The notes: generated from the letters alone by a model not told the origin. A stretch of DNA of 64,000 bases from Roseiflexus castenholzii DSM 13941 (GCF_000017805.1 NC_009767.1:2604001-2668000); one strand, 5' to 3'. Shown: positions 16,209-25,662, counted from the stretch's first letter. Translations and numbers: made by a program.

Positions 16209-17210
16209 ATGAAGAAACTGATCAATAAGCCGGAAGATGTCGTCGTCGAGGCGCTGAAAGGGATCGAGTACGCCCATCCCGATCTGGTGAAGGTTCACTA
16301 CGAACCAAATTTCATCTACCGTGCCGATGCGCCGGTGCAGGGTAAGGTGGCGATTGTCTCCGGCGGCGGCTCCGGTCATGAACCCATGCACGGCGGATTC
16401 GTCGGTATGGGCATGCTCGATGCTGCGTGCCCGGGAGCAGTGTTTACCAGCCCCACTCCCGACCAGATGCTGGAAGCGACGAAGATGGTTCATGGCGGCG
16501 CAGGCGTGCTCCATATCGTCAAGAATTACACCGGCGACATTCTCAACTTCGATATGGCTGCCGATCTGGCGCGTGCTGAGGGGATCGAGATTGAGTCGGT
16601 CGTGACGAACGACGATGTGGCAGTGCAGGATTCGTTGTATACTGCCGGTCGGCGTGGTGTAGGGGTGACGGTGCTGGCAGAGAAGATCTGCGGCGCTGCC
16701 GCCGAGGAAGGGCGTTCGCTCACGGATGTGGCGGATGTCTGCCGCAAGGTGAATGGGTGGGGGCGGAGCATGGGCATGGCGCTGACCAGTTGCACCGTGC
16801 CGCACGCCGGCAAGCCCACCTTTGATCTGCCGGAAGACGAGATGGAGATCGGCATTGGCATTCATGGTGAGCCGGGACGCACGCGCATGAAACTCAAATC
16901 GGCTGATGAGATCACCGAAATGCTGATGGAGCCGATCCTGAACGATCTGCCGTTCCAGGCTGGTGATAACGTCCTGCTGTTCGTCAACAGCATGGGTGGT
17001 ACGCCGCTGATCGAACTGTATATCATCTATCGCAAGGCGTATGAAATCGCCACAAAATCGGGACTCAAGGTCGTCCGCAATCTGATCGGTCCGTATATCA
17101 CATCGTTGGAAATGGCAGGCTGTTCGATTACGCTGCTGAAGATGGACGATGATCTGATCCGTCTCTGGGATGCGCCGGTCAGAACGCCTGCTCTGCGTTG
17201 GGGAGTGTAA
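16209..17210 (+). CDS. dhaK: dihydroxyacetone kinase subunit DhaK (PTS-dependent)
   Basis: 333 residues. His219 in GIGIHGEPG is the histidine that binds dihydroxyacetone as a hemiaminal, and His57 (GSGHEPMHGG) and Asp110 (NYTGDILNFD) are the other active-site residues, matching E. coli His218, His56 and Asp109. A GAGGAGAG ribosome site precedes the ATG. The gene overlaps no neighbour but is only 3 bp from dhaL. Together with DhaL and DhaM it phosphorylates dihydroxyacetone with PEP as the ultimate donor. DhaK and DhaL encoded separately, with DhaM present, indicates the PTS-type rather than the single-chain ATP-type kinase. Confidence 0.96.
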   Translation: MKKLINKPEDVVVEALKGIEYAHPDLVKVHYEPNFIYRADAPVQGKVAIVSGGGSGHEPMHGGFVGMGMLDAACPGAVFTSPTPDQMLEATKMVHGGAGVLHIVKNYTGDILNFDMAADLARAEGIEIESVVTNDDVAVQDSLYTAGRRGVGVTVLAEKICGAAAEEGRSLTDVADVCRKVNGWGRSMGMALTSCTVPHAGKPTFDLPEDEMEIGIGIHGEPGRTRMKLKSADEITEMLMEPILNDLPFQAGDNVLLFVNSMGGTPLIELYIIYRKAYEIATKSGLKVVRNLIGPYITSLEMAGCSITLLKMDDDLIRLWDAPVRTPALRWGV

Positions 17211-17213
17211 TCT

Positions 17214-17846
17214 ATGCCTATCGGTCGCGACGACGTGATTGCCTGGCTCTCGGCGTACAGCCAGCTTCTGGCGGACAACAGGGAGTATCTGACTCAGCTC
17301 GACTCCAGCATCGGCGATGCTGACCACGGCGTAAACATGGATCGCGGGTTCAAAGCGGTGCTGGGGAAGTTGCCGACGGTCGCCGACAAAGATATCGGCA
17401 CAATTCTGAAGTCGGTCGGTATGACGCTGGTGCAGACCGTTGGTGGCGCGAGTGGTCCGCTCTATGGAACGTTCTTCTTGCAGGCCGGCGCTGCTACCGC
17501 CAACAAGATGGAACTCTCGCTCGCCGATTGGTCGGTGGCAGTCGAGGGGGCAATCAACGGCTTGATGGCGCGCGGGAAGGCGAATGTCGGCGACAAAACC
17601 ATGGTCGATGCGCTTGTTCCGGCGTTGCACGCGCTTAAGCAGGCAATTGCCGATGGTATCGACGACCATGAGGCGCTGCGTCAGAGTGTCGCTGCTGCTG
17701 AACAGGGCATGAAGAATACTATTCCGCTGGTCGCCAAAAAGGGACGCGCATCGTATCTGGCGGAGCGCAGCGCCGGTCACCAGGATCCTGGCGCTACGTC
17801 GTCGTACCTGATGTTCAAGGCAATGATGGATGCATGGACGAAGTAG
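17214..17846 (+). CDS. dhaL: dihydroxyacetone kinase subunit DhaL
   Basis: 210 residues. Asp30, Asp35 and Asp37 in LDSSIGDADHGVNM coordinate the magnesium ions that hold a permanently bound ADP. That ADP is phosphorylated by DhaM and passes phosphate to dihydroxyacetone on DhaK. GGASGPLYGTFF and SAGHQDPGATSSYLM complete the family signature. It is 3 bp after dhaK and 39 bp before glpK. In E. coli DhaL-ADP also binds and activates DhaR, and the same feedback is plausible here given the linked dhaR. Confidence 0.96.
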   Translation: MPIGRDDVIAWLSAYSQLLADNREYLTQLDSSIGDADHGVNMDRGFKAVLGKLPTVADKDIGTILKSVGMTLVQTVGGASGPLYGTFFLQAGAATANKMELSLADWSVAVEGAINGLMARGKANVGDKTMVDALVPALHALKQAIADGIDDHEALRQSVAAAEQGMKNTIPLVAKKGRASYLAERSAGHQDPGATSSYLMFKAMMDAWTK

Positions 17847-17885
17847 TCTTTCGCAGAGACGCGGTTCTACGAAGGAGTCGTCACT

Positions 17886-19384
17886 ATGGCAAAGTATGTC
17901 GCAGCCGTGGATCAGGGAACCACAAGCACACGCTGTATGATCTTTGATCATGCCGGTCAGTCGGTTGCCGTTGATCAGAAGGAACATACGCAGATCTATC
18001 CCAAACCGGGCTGGGTCGAACACGATGCGCTCGAAATCTGGGCGCGCACTCAGGAGGTGATCGATGGCGCGCTGCGGAAGTCGGGCATCGACCGCAGCGA
18101 TATTGCCGCAGTCGGTGTGACCAATCAGCGCGAAACGACGGTCGTCTGGGAAAAGGCGACCGGCAGGCCCGTCTATAATGCGATTGTCTGGCAGGATACA
18201 CGCACCGACCAGATCTGCAACGACCTAGCGCAGGATGGCGGGCAGGATCGGTTCCGCACCAAAGTTGGCCTGCCGCTGGCAACCTATTTCTCCGGTCCCA
18301 AGATTATGTGGATCCTGGAGAATGTTCCGGGCGTGCGCGAGCGGGCGGAACAGGGCGAGGTGCTGTTCGGCAATATCGACACCTGGCTCATCTGGAATAT
18401 GACGGGCGGGATGAATGGCGGCATTCATATTACCGATGTGTCGAACGCTTCCCGCACCATGCTCATGAACCTCGAAACGCTCGATTGGGACAACGACATC
18501 CTGCATTTGATGGGTATTCCGCGTGCTATGCTGCCGAAGATCGTTCCTTCATCGGCAGTGTACGGCACGGCGGTCGGCGCGTTGCAGGGGGTTCCTGTGG
18601 CGGGCGACCTTGGCGATCAGCAGGCGGCGCTCTTCGGTCAAACCTGCTACAGCGTCGGCGAAGCGAAGAATACTTATGGCACCGGTTGCTTCATGCTGCT
18701 GAATACCGGAACAAAACCGGTCCAGTCGCAGAACGGTCTGTTGACCACCGTTGGCTACAAGATCGGCGACCAACCGGCGGTATACTGCCTGGAAGGGTCG
18801 ATTGCCGTGACCGGCGCTCTGGTGCAGTGGCTGCGCGATAATCTTCGCTTTTTCGACTTCTCTTCCCATATTGAAGAGTATGCAAAGGCGGTTGAGGACA
18901 GCGGCGGCATCTATATCGTGCCTGCTTTCTCTGGTTTGTTCGCACCGTACTGGAGAAGTGATGCGCGTGGCGTTATTGTCGGTCTGACTCGCTACATCAA
19001 CAAGAACCATATCTGCCGCGCCGTGCTCGAAGCGACCGCTTACCAGACGCGCGAAGTGCTCGATGCCATGAACAAGGACTCGGGCGTGGACCTGACGGCG
19101 CTCAAGGTCGATGGCGGTATGGTGTTCAATAATACACTGATGCAGTTCCAGGCGGATATTCTGGGTGTGCCGGTCATCCGCCCGACCGTTTCGCGGAAAC
19201 AACGGCGCTGGGCGCCGCCTATGCCGCCGGTCTGGCGGTCGGGTTCTGGAAAGAGGTTGATGATTTGCGCGCCAACTGGGGCAAGGATCACGAGTGGTTG
19301 CCACAGATGGACGCTGATAAGCGTGAGCGTCTGTACCAAGGGTGGAAGAAGGCGGTCACGCGAACGTTTGATTGGGTCGAGTAA
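17886..19384 (+). CDS. glpK: glycerol kinase with an apparent frameshift
   Basis: Residues 1-435 read as a normal FGGY glycerol kinase (VDQGTTSTRCMIFD, the NQRETTVVW block, GDQQAALFGQ, KVDGGMVFNNTLMQFQADI). After codon ending 19190 the frame runs into unrelated sequence to a stop near 19775. Resuming at 19193 restores the family ending ETTALGAAYAAGLAVGFWK ... FDWVE and a TAA at 19382-19384, for a total near 498 residues, the usual length. The slip lies in ACCGTTTCGCGGAAAC, with two extra bases or one missing. There is no homopolymer. It could be a real inactivating mutation, a recoding site or a sequence error. As read, the protein loses its C-terminal ATP-domain helices and gains about 190 unrelated residues. 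Confidence 0.85.
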
Positions 19385-19528
19385 TCACCTGTCTCCCTGG
19401 ATGCATGCCCGGTTCGTCGATGGCGACTGCTGGTCTGGCACTGACCGATCAGGGTTGACCTGCACGGATCGCGGCATGCTTTTTTGTGTCATCATCGCGC
19501 GCTTGCTCCTGGATGGGCGTTGCTGCGT

Positions 19529-20086
19529 ATGGAACGCGGGGCAATTGATTGGGAAGATATGTGGTCGCCATACGACGACGAGACGTATCGTTTCGCTCTC
19601 GAAGCGGCGCTTCCCGACGACGTCGTCGTCGATATCGGCGCTGGCGATCTGCGATTGGCTCTGCGCATGGCGGCAAGAGTGCGGCGGGTGTATGCTGTGG
19701 AGCGCAATCCGGTTCTTGTGGAACGGCTCATGGGGTCGTTCGATAACCTGGTTGTCGTGTGTGCCGATGCACTGACATGGACTCTGCCGCCTGGTGTGAC
19801 GCTGGCGGTGCTCCTTATGCGTCACTGTACGCGCGATCATTTTGCTGCGTATGTGCGGCGGCTCAAAGATGCCGGATGTCGGCGGCTGGTCACCAATGCA
19901 CGCTGGAAAATGGGGGTGGAGGTCGTCGATCTGCAATGCCGGCAACCGTATGATCCGCATCGCATCGGATGGTATGCCTGCCACTGCGGCATGGTTGGGT
20001 TCAACGCGCCTGATATGGATCGGATCACTCCAGATACCCTGGACGGGTGTATCGATGTGGTTGGGTGCCCGCATTGCACGGTGTAA
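19529..20086 (+). CDS. small class I SAM-methyltransferase-like protein
   Basis: About 185 residues from the ATG beginning MERGAIDWEDMW. VVVDIGAGDLRLALRMAARV with YAVERNPVL forms the SAM-binding Rossmann motif I plus an acidic motif II. The C-terminal part has closely spaced cysteines (ACHCGM and GCPHC) that might bind a metal. It sits between glpK and dhaM on the same strand. If glpK is read in its shifted frame, the two would overlap. The last codon pair GTG-TAA coincides with the left end of a MITE-like element. Substrate unknown; it has no obvious link to glycerol metabolism. Confidence 0.65.
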   Translation: MERGAIDWEDMWSPYDDETYRFALEAALPDDVVVDIGAGDLRLALRMAARVRRVYAVERNPVLVERLMGSFDNLVVVCADALTWTLPPGVTLAVLLMRHCTRDHFAAYVRRLKDAGCRRLVTNARWKMGVEVVDLQCRQPYDPHRIGWYACHCGMVGFNAPDMDRITPDTLDGCIDVVGCPHCTV

Positions 20087-20235
20087 CACCAATTACGATT
20101 GAAGATGCCGCATGCTGGTCATTCCGAGCCCTTCGCTTCGCTCAGGGTAAACGCAGCGCGGAATCTGCGCGGGTCGCGCACGACCCTGCGCGCTGCGCGG
20201 GGTGACCATGCCGGATGGTCACAGGTCATTGGTAT
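20086..20235. mobile_element. MITE-like element inside the dha locus
   Basis: 150 bp with left end ACACCAATTACG (one change from consensus, and its first base is the last base of the upstream stop codon) and intact right end GTCATTGGTAT. It separates the methyltransferase-like gene from dhaM, whose AAGGG ribosome-site-like stretch begins directly after the element. Confidence 0.85.
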
Positions 20236-20252
20236 AAGGGTTGGGAACACGT

Positions 20253-22769
20253 ATGGTAAGTATTGTGCTCGTTTCGCACAGTTCGTTGCTGGCGGCCGGC
20301 ATCGTCGAAATGGCGCGCATGGTTATGCAACAGGCGCCGGTGGCGATTGCTGTGGCGGCTGGCGCCGATGATCCAGGACATCCATTGGGGACCGATGCTG
20401 CGAAGATTCGTCAGGCGATCGAAGAGGTGTATAGCGACGACGGCGTGCTGGTGCTGATGGATCTGGGCAGCGCGGTGTTGAGCGCAGAAATGGCGGTTGA
20501 TTTTCTTCCTGAACACAAGCGCGCCAATGTGAGATTATGCGCTGCGCCGATTGTCGAAGGAACGATTGCCGCAGTGGTGCAGGCTAGCCTGGGCGCATCG
20601 CTGGATCGCGTCGCCGCCGAGGCGCTGGAGGCGCTGGCGGGAAAAGTCGAGAGCCTGAGCGATCAGGGGCAGGCATCCGGCGCTGCGGCGCCATCCCCAT
20701 CGACCGACGCAACCGCCGAGGTGCTGCACGCACAACTGACGGTGACGAACCGCCTGGGGTTGCACGCCCGACCGGCGGCATTATTGGTGCAGACGGCAGG
20801 GCGCTTTTGTGCCGATGTTCGTCTCGCGCGCGTTGGGCAGGAAACTCGTCAGGTCAATGCAAAGAGTTTCAATGCTGTCGCATCGCTGGGCATCCGCCAG
20901 CATGAGATGATCACCGTTTCGGCGCGCGGACCGGACGCCGCCGAGGCGCTTGCGGCATTGCAACAACTCGCTGCGGATCAGTTCGGCGAAGCCGACGAAC
21001 TGCTGGAAGCGCAGCCATCAGCGCCACCGTCACCGATGGCAGAAGCGCTCACCGGCGCGTTGCGTGGTGCTGCCGCCTCCCCAGGGTATGCCATCGGTCC
21101 GGCAGTGGTGCTGCGTCAGGTTGAACCACAGATCGAACGGCGCATCATCAGTGATCCAGATACTGAAATGTCTCGTTTACAGGCGGTTTTGGACGCAGTT
21201 CGCGAATCGACGCGCGTGCTGCGCGACCAGATTGCGCGGCAGCATCCCTACGAGGCGGCGATCTTTGATGCGTATCTGATGTTTTTGACCGATCCCGATA
21301 TTCTGGCGCGGGTGCGACAGATTATCGCACGCGACCGCGTTTGCGCCGAATGGGCATGGCGCGAGGCGGTGAATGAATCTGCCAGGGCATTCGAGTCTAT
21401 CGAGGATGAATACATGCGGGCGCGGGCAGTCGATATTCGCGACATTGGCAGGCAGGTGTTGAGCCGTCTGACCGGGCAGACTCGATCATTCAGTCTGGAT
21501 CGGTCGGGTATCGTGATTGCGTCCGATCTTTCACCATCCGATACGGCGCACCTTGATCGGTCAATGGTGTTGGGCATCTGCACAGAACGGGGTAGCCCGA
21601 CCTCGCACAGCGCCATTCTGGCGCGTACCCTCGGCATCCCCGCCGTTGTGGGAGTAGGCGCCGCCATCACGCAGGTTGCTCCTGGTACGCCGCTGGTGAT
21701 TGATGGGTATGAGGGGTTGGTCTGGATCGCGCCCGATGAGTCGATTGTTGTGGCATATGCCAATCGGGAAGCGCAATGGCGGGCAACGCAGGAACAGGCG
21801 CGACAATCGAGCACCGCACCGGCCGTGACGAAGGACGGCATGCACATCGAGATTGCCGCCAATATCGGTAGCCTGGCGGATGCGCGCGTCGCCGTTGAGA
21901 ACGGCGCCGATGGCGTGGGACTGCTCCGTACAGAATTCCTCTTTCTTGATCGCACGGCGGCGCCTGATGAAAACGAGCAGTATGAGGTGTACGCTGCGAT
22001 TGCGCGGGTGATGGGGGAGCGTCCGGTGGTCGTGCGCACCCTCGATGTGGGAGGTGACAAGCCGCTTGCGTACATTTCGCTGGAGCGTGAAGACAACCCG
22101 TTTCTTGGCCAACGCGCCATCCGGCTTTGCCTGAATCAACCAGATCTCTTTGCGACTCAACTGCGCGCTATTTTGCGCGCGAGCGCCGGACATCGACTCA
22201 AGGTGATGTTTCCAATGATTGCGGATATCGGCGAGTTGCGCCGCGCACGTGCGGTCCTGGAGTCGGTGCTTGCCGGGTTGCACACACAATCTGTGCCGGT
22301 GGCGGATGCTGTCGAGGTTGGGATAATGGTCGAGGTGCCCTCAGCCGCATTGCTCGCACACGTCTTTGCGCCGGAAGTCGATTTTTTCAGCATTGGCTCG
22401 AACGATCTGGTGCAGTATACGCTGGCAGCAGAACGGGGCAATGCGGCGGTTGCGCATTTGCAGGACGGTCTGCATCCGGCGGTGTTGATGCAAATCCAGC
22501 GCGTGGTTCAAAGCGCGCAACATGCCGGGAAATGGGTGAGCGTCTGCGGCGAACTGGCTGCCGATCATGATGCTGTGCCGGTCCTGATCGGATTAGGCGT
22601 GCAGAAACTGAGCATGGCGCCTGGCGCCATTCCGCACATCAAGGCGCTTATTCGGCGACTGACGCTGCAAGAAGCGCGGCAGTGGGCGAGTCAGGCGCTG
22701 GCAATGGAGTCGGCGGAAACAGTGCGTCGGTTTATCCGTTCGCGGTTGGAGGCGCTTGTTGGTGAATAG
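20253..22769 (+). CDS. dhaM: DhaM-HPr-Enzyme I fusion, phosphoryl donor for DhaL
   Basis: 838 residues with three phosphocarrier domains in series. The DhaM EIIA-mannose-like domain (1-140) has phospho-His9 in VSHSS. HPr (about 158-245) has His171 in RLGLHARPA. A full-length Enzyme I (about 268-838) has His452 in GSPTSHSAILAR, the PEP-site residues LLRTEFLF, GSNDLVQYTLA, and Cys765 in VCGELA. The E. coli DhaM fusion carries only a truncated EI, whereas this one keeps the complete PEP-binding half. A single chain could therefore move phosphate from PEP to DhaL-ADP. The ATG (MVSIVLVSHSS) is preferred over a TTG 12 bp upstream. Confidence 0.92.
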   Translation: MVSIVLVSHSSLLAAGIVEMARMVMQQAPVAIAVAAGADDPGHPLGTDAAKIRQAIEEVYSDDGVLVLMDLGSAVLSAEMAVDFLPEHKRANVRLCAAPIVEGTIAAVVQASLGASLDRVAAEALEALAGKVESLSDQGQASGAAAPSPSTDATAEVLHAQLTVTNRLGLHARPAALLVQTAGRFCADVRLARVGQETRQVNAKSFNAVASLGIRQHEMITVSARGPDAAEALAALQQLAADQFGEADELLEAQPSAPPSPMAEALTGALRGAAASPGYAIGPAVVLRQVEPQIERRIISDPDTEMSRLQAVLDAVRESTRVLRDQIARQHPYEAAIFDAYLMFLTDPDILARVRQIIARDRVCAEWAWREAVNESARAFESIEDEYMRARAVDIRDIGRQVLSRLTGQTRSFSLDRSGIVIASDLSPSDTAHLDRSMVLGICTERGSPTSHSAILARTLGIPAVVGVGAAITQVAPGTPLVIDGYEGLVWIAPDESIVVAYANREAQWRATQEQARQSSTAPAVTKDGMHIEIAANIGSLADARVAVENGADGVGLLRTEFLFLDRTAAPDENEQYEVYAAIARVMGERPVVVRTLDVGGDKPLAYISLEREDNPFLGQRAIRLCLNQPDLFATQLRAILRASAGHRLKVMFPMIADIGELRRARAVLESVLAGLHTQSVPVADAVEVGIMVEVPSAALLAHVFAPEVDFFSIGSNDLVQYTLAAERGNAAVAHLQDGLHPAVLMQIQRVVQSAQHAGKWVSVCGELAADHDAVPVLIGLGVQKLSMAPGAIPHIKALIRRLTLQEARQWASQALAMESAETVRRFIRSRLEALVGE

Positions 22770-22897
22770 ACGTGGCGGCTTGCGATGACGCCTGCGACGT
22801 TGGTATCTGGAGCAGCGTCAAGATGATGCCTGTTGGTGTCCTGCCGGTTGGGAACATTGACCAGAGTTCACCTCTCCATTTCCAACGAGCGTATATA

Positions 22898-23047
22898 ATA
22901 CCAATGACCTGTGACCATCCGGCATTGTCACCCTGAGCAGTGCAAGGGGTCGGGCGCGACCCGCTCAGATTCCTCGCTGCGTTTACCCTGAGCGAAGCGA
23001 AGGGCTCGGAATGACCAGCATGCGGCATCGTCAAGCGTCATTGGTAT
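22898..23047. mobile_element. MITE-like element after dhaM, reverse orientation
   Basis: 150 bp, ATACCAATGACCTGTGACC at the left and GTCATTGGTAT at the right, inverted relative to the copy before dhaM. The rest of the 440-bp gap between dhaM and ssb holds two related stem-loop sequences containing GTCCTGCCCGCCGGAGAGG or a close variant, and no gene. Confidence 0.85.
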
Positions 23048-23138
23048 AATGCCTCTTGGCGTCCTGCCCGCCGGAGAGGCTTCCGGGCGAAAACCTCGTG
23101 CGCGTGTATGAACTCGAACGATCGCTCCTCTCTTGGCA

Positions 23139-23172
23139 TCCTGCCCGCCGGAGAGACTTCCGGAGGGCAGGA
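23139..23172 (-). terminator. stem-loop after ssb
   Basis: TCCTGCCC (23139-23146) pairs with GGGCAGGA (23165-23172), with further pairing CCGGA/TCCGG inside. It starts 39 bp past the ssb stop on the minus strand. There is no clear U-run. A related half copy lies at about 23054-23090. Confidence 0.5.
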
Positions 23173-23210
23173 GACGAGAAAACGTCGTCAACAGGTTCGG
23201 CAGGATCGCT

Positions 23211-23627
23211 CTAGAATGGAACCTCCTCTGCCTCATCCGAGGTCTCGATCGCATCCTGTTCGTTTTCGTTTGCGTTCGCCTTGCTATCCAGGAACAGCAC
23301 TTCCTCGGCGCGCACGAATGCCTTATAGCGGCGTAGACCGGTTTCTTTGTCTTCCCAGCTCTGTGTGCGCAGGCTTCCAACGATCCGCACCCGGCTCCCT
23401 TTGTGCAGGGAGTTGATGCACTGATCGCCGAGTTTGTCCCACGCCTCGATGAGCGTCCAATCGGTTTCGATCTCCCGCTCGCCGTTCTCGCTCCGCGCCC
23501 CAAAGTGCTTGGTAGCCACGTTGAAGCGGCATACGCGCGCTCCCGATGGGAAGATGCGCTGTTCGGGTACGTCGCCGAGCCAACCGATGAGTTCGACGGT
23601 GTTGACAGTCCCTCTGACCTGACGCAT
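23211..23627 (-). CDS. ssb: single-stranded DNA-binding protein
   Basis: 138 residues. The OB fold occupies about 5-110 with VNTVELIGWLGDVPE at its start, VCRFNVAT, and the family DW-x-LIEAWDKLGDQC and KGSRVRIVGSLRTQSWEDKETG blocks. The acidic tail ends EEVPF, the tip that recruits partner proteins (DDIPF in E. coli), so the protein is complete. An AAAGGAG site precedes the ATG. It stands alone without rpsF or rpsR, so it may be a secondary SSB paralogue. It is about 1.3 kb from an unknown gene with a duplicated short motif. Confidence 0.93.
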   Translation of the reverse strand: MRQVRGTVNTVELIGWLGDVPEQRIFPSGARVCRFNVATKHFGARSENGEREIETDWTLIEAWDKLGDQCINSLHKGSRVRIVGSLRTQSWEDKETGLRRYKAFVRAEEVLFLDSKANANENEQDAIETSDEAEEVPF

Positions 23628-24046
23628 GTTCGTCTCCTTTGTTGCGCCTACCTGAGTGGGTGAGACGCCTTTCAGGCAATGCGCAGGTCGGGTGGGGGAA
23701 GCCTGCCGGGGATGGACTCAGATAGGCGTTGGTGCGGATACCTGTGCGGCTCTCTATAACGTGCGCCGCACATCAGATATACCGCACAGGCGCTGAAAAG
23801 GTTACGGGATGGTTGTCGCCTTTCCTCTTGGTTGAGTGAATTCAGACATACGCAAGAAGTCGCCATCACCAGATTGCCATTGTGCGACGCTTTTTTCGCT
23901 GGTTGAGCGCCGTTTTCCGGGAAATTCAGGTTTTTAGATGACCTCATCGTCACCGTAGAACCGCGCTCTGCCCGGCGTGAGGGAGTGGACCCCCTCGGAT
24001 CACGCTCTGCCCGATGCGAGTTTAAGGGCGGACCAAACCCCCGCGC

Positions 24047-24906
24047 GCACCCTGGCACGTCCACCGGGGGACGGACCCGCACGCGGCGCCGGTTTCCTCT
24101 CTCCGCGCACGGGAGCGGGGCAGGGGGTGAGGGCACAACGGCGCATCCCAACGCCATGCACGCCCGCTCTGCGCATGCGCGCGGTCCGCCCGTGCACTCG
24201 TTGGGATGCGGGACGAGCGAGATTGCTTCGACCGGCTGCGCCGGTCGCGCAATGACTCGTTGGGAGGAGGGGGATTGCTTTGACCGGCTGCGCCGGTCGC
24301 GCAATGACTCGTTGGGGGGAGGGGGATTGCTTCGACCGGCTGCGCCGGTCTCGCAATGACAGCGCACCCTGGCACGTCCACCGGGGGACGGACCCGCACG
24401 CGGCGCCGGTTTCCTCTCTCCGCGCACGGGAGCGGGGCAGGGGGTGAGGGCACAACGGCGCATCCCAACGCCATGCACGCCCGCTCTGCGCATGCGCGCG
24501 GTCCGCCCGTGCACTCGTTGGGATGCGGGACGAGCGAGATTGCTTCGACCGGCTGCGCCGGTCGCGCAATGACTCGTTGGGAGGAGGGGGATTGCTTTGA
24601 CCGGCTGCGCCGGTCGCGCAATGACTCGTTGGGGGGAGGGGGATTGCTTCGACCGGCTGCGCCGGTCGCGCAATGACAGCGCACCCTGGCACGCCCACTG
24701 CGGGACTGCTGCGCGCGGCGCCGGTTTCCTCTCTCCGCGCACGGGAGCGGGGCAGGGGGTGAGGGCACAACGGCGCATCCCAACGCCATGCACGCCCGCT
24801 CTGCGCATGCGCGCGGTCCGCCCGTGCACTCGTTGGGATGCGGGACGAGCGAGATTGCTTCGACCGGCTGCGCCGGTCGCGCAATGACTCGTTGGGGGGA
24901 GGGGTG
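24047..24906. repeat. 317-bp tandem repeat, 2.7 copies
   Basis: Unit starts at 24047, 24364 and 24681 give an exact 317-bp period, with the third copy truncated after about 226 bp. Each unit holds a GC-rich half (CGCACGGGAGCGGGGCAGG region) and up to three palindromic subrepeats of the type GATTGCTTCGACCGGCTGCG ending CGCAATGAC. Long minus-strand open frames across it are composition artefacts. The flanks 23640-24046 and 24907-24969 contain no gene I can support. Confidence 0.9.
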
Positions 24907-24969
24907 AGCGGACCTGTAGATTGTACCCTCCTGCCGACGGGATGCCAGGGTAGACCCACCCCTCTGCTC

Positions 24970-25662
24970 CTACTCGCCGACAGCGCGACGGGCAGGTCGC
25001 TGCCATTCGCGCAGCAGCGCTGATGCCTGTCCGCTGGTCAATTCGCCAGGAGTCGTCTCGAAGCGCCGCTGGACTTCCGCTTCCAGGTCGAGATGATGCT
25101 GAAGCGCCAGTCGCCTGAGCGCATCGATCTGCTTTTCACTGGCAGGGGCATGGTCGGAGGGACGCGCCGCAACAGCGCCATCGGCGCCGGATGCGCTGCG
25201 CGGGGCTGTGGTATATGCCTGACGTTCCTCGGCGAGTTTTTTCAGGCTGTCGATGAATGCGCTCGCCTGACCTTTGGTCATGGTGACCAGATCGACACGA
25301 TGTTCCTGGGCAAACGCCGTCAGTTGCTCGTTGGTCCAGGAGAGGTCTTCCTGAAGGGCGGCGATGTAATGGCGCTGCCGTTCGCTCGCGGGTGCGTCGG
25401 GGTCGCGCACGGTTGGCGGTTGCGGCGCCGGTTGCGCTTCGCGGATGCTGGCCGTCTGCGCCTCGATAGCGTCGCGCTGCGCCTGGTAGATGCGCCAGCC
25501 GAGATCCACCGCCTTCTGCACCTCTTCATCGGTGGCGTCGAGCGGCAGGACAATGGTTTCCTCCAGGGTGACATAATCTTCGCCGATGCGGATAGCAGCA
25601 CGGTAGGTGCGCGAAACGGTCGACTCAGGACGGGTAGGTTCAGTCTTGCGGGGGGATGCCAT
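24970..25662 (-). CDS. unknown protein with a duplicated ASEKQ...T-x-GQASALL motif
   Basis: 230 residues. After a basic N-terminus, YRAAIRIGEDYVTLEETIVLPLD through about residue 75 forms one compact domain. Then two similar segments follow: ASERQRHYIAALQED ... TKGQASAFIDSLK (about 93-145) and ASEKQIDALRRLALQ ... TSGQASALLREWQ (about 175-222). Short repeats of this type, a helix starting with S-E-K-Q and another with GQAS, occur in phage and mobile-element proteins that work with ssDNA-binding proteins, and ssb is the next gene on the same strand. That link is only suggestive. AGGAGGT precedes the ATG. Confidence 0.7.
   Translation of the reverse strand: MASPRKTEPTRPESTVSRTYRAAIRIGEDYVTLEETIVLPLDATDEEVQKAVDLGWRIYQAQRDAIEAQTASIREAQPAPQPPTVRDPDAPASERQRHYIAALQEDLSWTNEQLTAFAQEHRVDLVTMTKGQASAFIDSLKKLAEERQAYTTAPRSASGADGAVAARPSDHAPASEKQIDALRRLALQHHLDLEAEVQRRFETTPGELTSGQASALLREWQRPARRAVGE

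Noticed and set aside
16122..18023. A 633-residue open frame antisense to dhaK and dhaL
   Set aside because: Mirror of strongly supported coding sequence with the His/Arg-rich composition typical of antisense frames in GC-rich DNA.
19385..19775. Extended C-terminus of GlpK
   Set aside because: The in-frame extension bears no resemblance to glycerol kinases, while the shifted frame gives the family ending exactly.
23672..25006. A 444-residue open frame and two related frames on the minus strand
   Set aside because: They read straight through the 317-bp tandem repeat with identical repeated blocks and run over the 3' end of a better supported gene.
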